A stretch of DNA of 9,182 nt from CAXSDR01 sp964236445. GTDB lineage: Bacteria > Actinomycetota > Actinomycetes > Motilibacterales > Motilibacteraceae. Numbering within the stretch: position 1 is the first letter of the stretch; each line of letters opens with the position of its first letter. Made by a program: the position numbers and the translations under genes. Shown here in pieces: positions 6,030 through 9,182 of this stretch. The notes beneath the pieces were generated by a model. The model searched no databases, was not told the DNA's origin, and saw only the letters and a program-made list of their open reading frames with translations. Location of the stretch: positions 1 to 9,182 of the forward strand of contig CAXSDR010000122.1 of NCBI GenBank assembly GCA_964236445.1, read 5' to 3'.

Positions 6030-7220
6030 ATGTCAGCCATGACCTCCGGCTTCCCGACCCAGCGACCCGACCCGCAGACCCGCGCGGCCGACACCTTCCG
6101 TCAGGAGGTCGGCCGCGCGCCGGAGGGCGTCTGGGTCTCGCCCGGCCGCGTGAACCTCATCGGTGAGCACACCGACTACAACGACGGCTACGTCCTGCCG
6201 CTCGCCCTGCCCCAGCTGACCGCCGCCGCCGTCGCCCGCCGGGCGGACGGCGAGCTACGCGTACGCTCGCTGCAGCAGCCGTCGACCCCGGTGCAGCGTG
6301 TCGCCGAGCTGAGTCCCGGCAATGAGCACGACTGGTCGGCCTATGTGGCCGGCGTCGTGTGGGCCCTGCAGGAGGCCGGCCACGACGTCCCCGGGCTCGA
6401 CATCGTGGTCGACGGGAACGTGCCGTCCGGCGCCGGGCTCTCGTCCTCGGCGGCGCTCGAGTGCGCGGTCGTGCTGGCGCTCGACGACCTGCTCGAGCTC
6501 GGACTCGACCGTACGACGCTGGCCGCCCTCGCGCGTACGGCCGAGAACGATTTCGTTGGAGCCCCGACAGGCGTCATGGACCAGATGGCATCCCTGCACG
6601 GCAGACGGGGGCATGCGCTGTTCCTCGACACCCGCACGATGGCCGTGCGTCGGGTGCCGTTCGCGCTCGCGGCACAGTCCCTGGCGCTGCTCGTCATCGA
6701 CAGCAAGGCCGACCATGCGCTGGTCGACGGCGCCTATGCCGAGCGCCGCCGCTCCTGCGAGGAGGGTGCGCGGGTGCTGGGCGTGCGGGCGCTGCGCGAC
6801 GTCACCGGAGAAGGGCTGGCGGACGCCCTCTCCCGCATCGACGACGAGGTGGTCCGCAGGCGCGTCCGACACGTGGTGACGGAGGACGACCGCGTGCTCG
6901 AGGTCGTCGCAGTGCTCGACGCCGGCCGCGACCCGCGAGAGATCGGCCCGCTCATGACGGCCTCGCACACCTCGATGCGCGACGACTTCGAGATCACCGT
7001 CGCCGAGGTCGACCTGGCCGTGCAGACCGCCCTCGCCGCCGGCGCCCACGGTGCCCGCATGACCGGCGGCGGCTTCGGCGGCTGCGTCCTCGCACTGGTC
7101 GAGGCAGCAGCGGTCGAGGCAGTGTCTGCGGCGGTCACCGAGGCCTATGCGGCGGCCGCGTTCACGGCACCCGAGTTCTTCGTCGCCGAAGCCGCAGACG
7201 GGTCGCGCAGGGTGAGCTGA
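6030..7220 (+). CDS. galK: Galactokinase
   Basis: A GHMP-family kinase that phosphorylates alpha-D-galactose with ATP to galactose 1-phosphate, the first committed step of the Leloir pathway in the cytosol. All family signatures are present. The galactokinase motif GRVNLIGEHTDYNDG is at 39-53 with the catalytic arginine R40. The phosphate-binding loop PSGAGLSSSAALE is at 132-144. GVMDQMASLHG (181-191) carries the catalytic aspartate D184. MTGGGFGGCVLAL (344-356) is the C-terminal GHMP motif. At 396 residues the length is typical. ATG 6030 has GAGGGG 9 nt upstream; the next ATG (6039) is too far from it. Neither galT nor galE is in the window, so the gene is split from the rest of its pathway or they lie elsewhere. 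It is divergent from DUF2254, and the folD promoter probably begins inside its last codons. Confidence 0.97.
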   Translation: MSAMTSGFPTQRPDPQTRAADTFRQEVGRAPEGVWVSPGRVNLIGEHTDYNDGYVLPLALPQLTAAAVARRADGELRVRSLQQPSTPVQRVAELSPGNEHDWSAYVAGVVWALQEAGHDVPGLDIVVDGNVPSGAGLSSSAALECAVVLALDDLLELGLDRTTLAALARTAENDFVGAPTGVMDQMASLHGRRGHALFLDTRTMAVRRVPFALAAQSLALLVIDSKADHALVDGAYAERRRSCEEGARVLGVRALRDVTGEGLADALSRIDDEVVRRRVRHVVTEDDRVLEVVAVLDAGRDPREIGPLMTASHTSMRDDFEITVAEVDLAVQTALAAGAHGARMTGGGFGGCVLALVEAAAVEAVSAAVTEAYAAAAFTAPEFFVAEAADGSRRVS

Positions 7221-7223
7221 CGC

Positions 7224-7229
7224 TAGACT
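7224..7229 (+). promoter_or_regulatory. Possible -10 element for the folD transcript
   Basis: TAGACT fits the actinobacterial -10 pattern TAnnnT and lies 3 bp after the galK stop codon. It would place the transcript start around 7235-7237, right at the 5' edge of the riboswitch aptamer. The matching -35 would fall in the last galK codons, where no good match is seen. Confidence 0.4.
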
Positions 7230-7230
7230 G

Positions 7231-7307
7231 ACCGCAACGCGACTGGCGCAGGTGGTTTTCCACCGGGGAGCTCAGCTTCGGGGCATCGACCGCCTGGGTG
7301 CTCCCCC
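7231..7307 (+). promoter_or_regulatory. ZTP (pfl) riboswitch controlling folD
   Basis: This leader matches the ZTP/pfl aptamer as I know it. The conserved CGCGACTGGCG is at 7238-7248. A P2 hairpin follows, GGTGG-TTTT-CCACC (7251-7264), then CGGGGAGC (7264-7271). After a linker comes ACCGCCTGGGTG (7289-7300), the second conserved subdomain. The expected pseudoknot pairs GGCG (7245-7248) with CGCC (7291-7294). The class binds ZTP/ZMP, which accumulates when 10-formyl-tetrahydrofolate runs short, and turns on folate and purine genes. It ends 15 nt before the folD ATG, in agreement with the known targets. Two possible switching pairings are GGGGAGC (7265-7271) with GCTCCCC (7300-7306), and TCGGGG (7278-7283) with CCCCGA (7304-7309), which overlaps a GAGAG ribosome-binding-like site. 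Without a T-run, control of translation is more likely than termination. The class call is strong; the switching mechanism is inference. Confidence 0.88.
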
Positions 7308-7322
7308 GAGAGCGGATTCGCC

Positions 7323-8180
7323 ATGACGGCAGCCCTGATGGACGGCACAGCCCTCGCCTGCGAGATCGCGGCAGACACCGCCCGACGGGCGCGCGACGTC
7401 ACTCTGCTGCGCGGGCGCAAGCCGTGCCTTGCGACCGTGCTCGTCGGCGACGATCCGGCGTCGCGGACCTATGTGCGCATGAAGCAGAACCGTTGCGCCG
7501 AAGCCGGTATCGACTCGCAACGGCACGAGCTGGCTGTCGATGTGGGGACCGCAGAGGTGGTGAGGTGCGTGCAAGCGCTCACCCACGATCCGCTCGTCGA
7601 CGGCATCCTGGTGCAGCACGCCATGCCAGCGCAGGTCGACGAACGCGCCGTGTTCGAGGCCATAGCGCCCAGCAAGGACGTGGATGGCGTCACGATCACC
7701 TCGTTTGCTGCAATGTCCTTCGGTGAATCGCCATTCACCAAAACCAGCTTCGCCTCTTGCACGCCCGCCGGCATTCTGCGTCTGCTTGATTCCTACGGCG
7801 TCGGGCTCACCGGTCGACACGCTGTCGTCGTCGGGCGCAGCGCCATTCTCGGCAAACCCGTCGGCATGCTGCTGCTCGCGAGGGATGCGTCCGTCACCTT
7901 CTGCCACTCGAAGACAGAACATCTCCCCACCCTCATCGAGAGCGCTGACATCGTCGTGGCAGCAGTCGGCCGACCCGGGCTCATCCGCGGCGAGTGGCTG
8001 CGTCGCGGTGCGGTGGTCATCGATGCGGGATACAACGCCGGCAACGCCGGCGATGTCGACTTCGCGTCGGCGTCCGCGCGTGCCGGCCTTCTCACGCCCG
8101 TACCCGGCGGCGTCGGCCCGATGACGATCGCCGTCCTGCTCGCTCACACGGTCGATGCGGCCCAACGGGCACTGGCCTGA
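7323..8180 (+). CDS. folD: Methylene-tetrahydrofolate dehydrogenase/cyclohydrolase, divergent FolD
   Basis: A bifunctional cytosolic enzyme that oxidises 5,10-methylene-THF with NAD(P)+ and hydrolyses the methenyl product to 10-formyl-THF for purine synthesis. The N-terminal catalytic domain has VGDDPASRTYVRMKQ (41-55). The E. coli key residues Y50, K54, Q98 and D121 occur here at the same numbers. The Rossmann half has VVVGRSAILGKPVGMLLL (168-185), CHSKT (194-198) and PVPGGVGPMT (259-268). The length of 285 residues is usual. It departs from typical FolD in several places: VQHAMP for VQLPLP, VTITSFAAMSFG after KDVDG where HPxNxG is normal, about five extra residues before CTP, and IDAGYN for IDVGIN. 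It is therefore probably a distinct actinobacterial subfamily or second paralogue. The segment at about 7690-7800 looks less GC-rich than its surroundings. ATG 7323 follows the ZTP riboswitch directly, which supports the folate role. Confidence 0.92.
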   Translation: MTAALMDGTALACEIAADTARRARDVTLLRGRKPCLATVLVGDDPASRTYVRMKQNRCAEAGIDSQRHELAVDVGTAEVVRCVQALTHDPLVDGILVQHAMPAQVDERAVFEAIAPSKDVDGVTITSFAAMSFGESPFTKTSFASCTPAGILRLLDSYGVGLTGRHAVVVGRSAILGKPVGMLLLARDASVTFCHSKTEHLPTLIESADIVVAAVGRPGLIRGEWLRRGAVVIDAGYNAGNAGDVDFASASARAGLLTPVPGGVGPMTIAVLLAHTVDAAQRALA

Positions 8181-8229
8181 GCGCACCGTCCTGCCCGGAA
8201 GTCGGTTGGCACTGCCCTTCTGTCACCCG

Positions 8230-8283
8230 TGCGCAGGGGGTGGGATGCGTCGCCTCCCACGCCGCACCCCAACCCCCTGCGCA
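8230..8283. terminator. Bidirectional terminator-like inverted repeat between convergent genes
   Basis: TGCGCAGGGGG (8230-8240) is the exact reverse complement of CCCCCTGCGCA (8273-8283), an 11-bp GC-rich stem. The 32-nt interior can itself fold through TGGGA (8241-8245) and TCCCA (8255-8259). It sits between the folD stop (8180) and the stop of the right-edge gene (8303), the place for a shared terminator. There is no T-run on either side, common in high-GC actinomycetes, so factor-dependent or stem-only termination would be needed. Confidence 0.65.
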
Positions 8284-8302
8284 GCTCATGTCAGATCGGG
8301 CG

Positions 8303-9182
8303 TCAGATGAGTGCGAACTTCTGCGCCGCACTGCCGTTGCAGTCCCAGATCTGCAGACGAGCGCCGTTGCTCGTCGAACCACTCGGCGAGTCGAGGCATC
8401 GGCCGGACTGCGGGTTCTTCAGCGACCCGTCCGACTGCTGCGTCCACTTCTGGTTGCCGCCCCCGCTGCAGTCCCACAGCTGGATCTTCGCGCCATTGCC
8501 CGTGCCGTTGTCGACGATGTCCAGGCAGCGCCCGAGCGTCCGCAGTGACGTGTCGCTGTTGTGGAACCAGTGCTGGTCGACAGCACCGCCCTGGCAGTCC
8601 CAGAGCTGGATGGCCGAGCCGTTGCTGCCGGTGTCGTCCGCTGCCACGTCGACACACTTCGCGCCGGGGCCGACGATCGGGCCCCCGCCGTTGACCGAGA
8701 ACTTCTGCGGCCCGGCGCCGTTGCAGTCATAGATCTGCAGGCGGGTGCCGTTCGCGGTCGCCCCGCTGGGGGCGTCGAGGCAGCGCCCGGACAGTGGGTT
8801 GCGCAGCGAGCCGTCAGCCTGCTGGATCCACTTCTGGTTGCCGTTGCCATTGCAGTCCCAGAGCTCGACCTGGGCGAAGTTGGCCGTGCCGTTGTTGATG
8901 ATGTCGAGGCACCGGCCGAGCGTCGTGAGGGTTCCGCTCGCGTTGTGGGTCCAGTGCTGGTCCACAGCGCCCGACTGGCAGTCCCACAGCTGAACGGCCG
9001 CGCCGTTGCCGCCGACGTCATCCCCGGCGACGTCGACACACTTGCCGCCCGGGCCTGCGATGGTGCCCGCCGTGGCGGGGAAGCTGGTGGAGGTTCCGCC
9101 ACCGCCCGTGCTGGAAGTGCTGCCACCCCAGGTGAAGGTGGCGGAAGTCTGGCGGGGCAGGTTGTAGGAGAACGTGTTGCCG
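8303..9182 (-). CDS. Secreted carbohydrate-active enzyme, C-terminal part with two CBM13 trefoils (truncated at window edge)
   Basis: The frame is open from the right edge to its stop at 8303, showing the last 292 residues; the start and catalytic domain lie outside. In visible order: a tail GNTFSYNLPRQTSATFTW (residues 1-18), a Gly/Ser/Thr linker (19-46), and two complete ricin-type beta-trefoil modules (CBM13), about 47-161 and 175-289. Each module has three subdomains ending in QHW, QKW and QKF, with regularly spaced GxCLD or KCVDV starts and LWDC strands. These modules usually bind galactose, xylan or other polysaccharides outside the cell. The tail looks like the final beta-strand of GH30-type hydrolases (YxLPxxSxTTF). 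GH30-type endo-beta-1,6-galactanases joined to a CBM13 are known in Streptomyces, so that is a candidate, but other hydrolases end similarly. A start at the internal GTG 8965 would cut the first trefoil and is rejected. Confidence 0.88.
   Translation of the reverse strand, partial: GNTFSYNLPRQTSATFTWGGSTSSTGGGGTSTSFPATAGTIAGPGGKCVDVAGDDVGGNGAAVQLWDCQSGAVDQHWTHNASGTLTTLGRCLDIINNGTANFAQVELWDCNGNGNQKWIQQADGSLRNPLSGRCLDAPSGATANGTRLQIYDCNGAGPQKFSVNGGGPIVGPGAKCVDVAADDTGSNGSAIQLWDCQGGAVDQHWFHNSDTSLRTLGRCLDIVDNGTGNGAKIQLWDCSGGGNQKWTQQSDGSLKNPQSGRCLDSPSGSTSNGARLQIWDCNGSAAQKFALI
8315..8659 (-). repeat. CBM13 trefoil copy 2 (C-terminal)
   Basis: The second of two tandem trefoil modules of the right-edge gene, running from KCVDVAADD to AAQKF (115 residues). 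By my hand alignment it matches copy 1 at 82 of 115 positions with no gaps. The period between copies is 384 bp (128 residues), including a 13-residue linker. Confidence 0.85.
8699..9043 (-). repeat. CBM13 trefoil copy 1
   Basis: The first tandem trefoil module, from KCVDVAGDD to GPQKF (115 residues). It is joined to copy 2 by the linker SVNGGGPIVGPGA. Conserved WDC and QxW positions are intact in all three subdomains, so sugar-binding sites may be retained in each. Confidence 0.85.

Noticed and set aside
5914..7220. A galactose operon with galT or galE next to galK
   Set aside because: The flanking genes are DUF2254 and folD; neither resembles a uridylyltransferase or epimerase.
1..9182. 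Defence island, toxin-antitoxin module, mobile element, CRISPR array or tRNA
   Set aside because: No transposase, integrase, nuclease, short paired ORFs, regularly spaced repeats or cloverleaf sequence were seen. The genes read as ordinary metabolic and surface functions.

Overview
The window is uniformly GC-rich, with strong G/C at third codon positions, GTG starts, and long spurious antisense frames. Protein types (DUF2254 membrane protein, a Gly/Ser-linked secreted CBM13 enzyme, a divergent actinobacterial-type FolD) point to a high-GC Gram-positive actinomycete, probably a soil- or plant-polymer-degrading one. No genus can be named from sequence alone. I see no rRNA, tRNA, CRISPR array, insertion sequence or phage gene.

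Layout, left to right. Positions 1-133 are leader sequence. A YihS/AGE-type sugar isomerase (134-1330, +) is followed after 34 bp by an MFS transporter (1365-2642, +), probably as one transcript. The transporter converges on a small lipoprotein gene (2649-3110, -), and both stop codons lie in one 12-bp palindrome. The span 3111-3409 has no gene; it holds the lipoprotein leader, the most AT-rich spot of the window and a striking G-run tract. Then come two minus-strand genes: an M24 (Xaa-Pro peptidase-like) protein that appears to have lost its metal ligands (3410-4495) and, upstream of it, a DUF2254 membrane protein (4602-5894). A perfect 26-bp palindrome lies between them. DUF2254 is divergent from galactokinase galK (6030-7220, +). 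Next is folD (7323-8180, +), preceded by a recognisable ZTP (pfl) riboswitch. Facing it from the right edge is the 3' part of a secreted enzyme gene ending in two tandem ricin-type beta-trefoil (CBM13) modules (8303-9182, -, truncated). A long inverted repeat separates these convergent genes.

Functional picture. The genes form several small units, not one system. Carbohydrate use recurs: an aldose-ketose isomerase, the entry kinase of the Leloir pathway, and an extracellular carbohydrate-binding hydrolase whose visible catalytic-domain tail resembles that of GH30-type enzymes. The folD unit is a separate one-carbon/purine module, with the riboswitch sensing the purine intermediate ZTP (AICAR triphosphate). 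I found no convincing defence, toxin-antitoxin or biosynthetic system. The most useful leads are the degenerate M24 active site, the divergent FolD under a ZTP riboswitch, the YihS homologue lacking both reported sulfonate-contacting glutamines, and the palindromic or G-rich intergenic elements.
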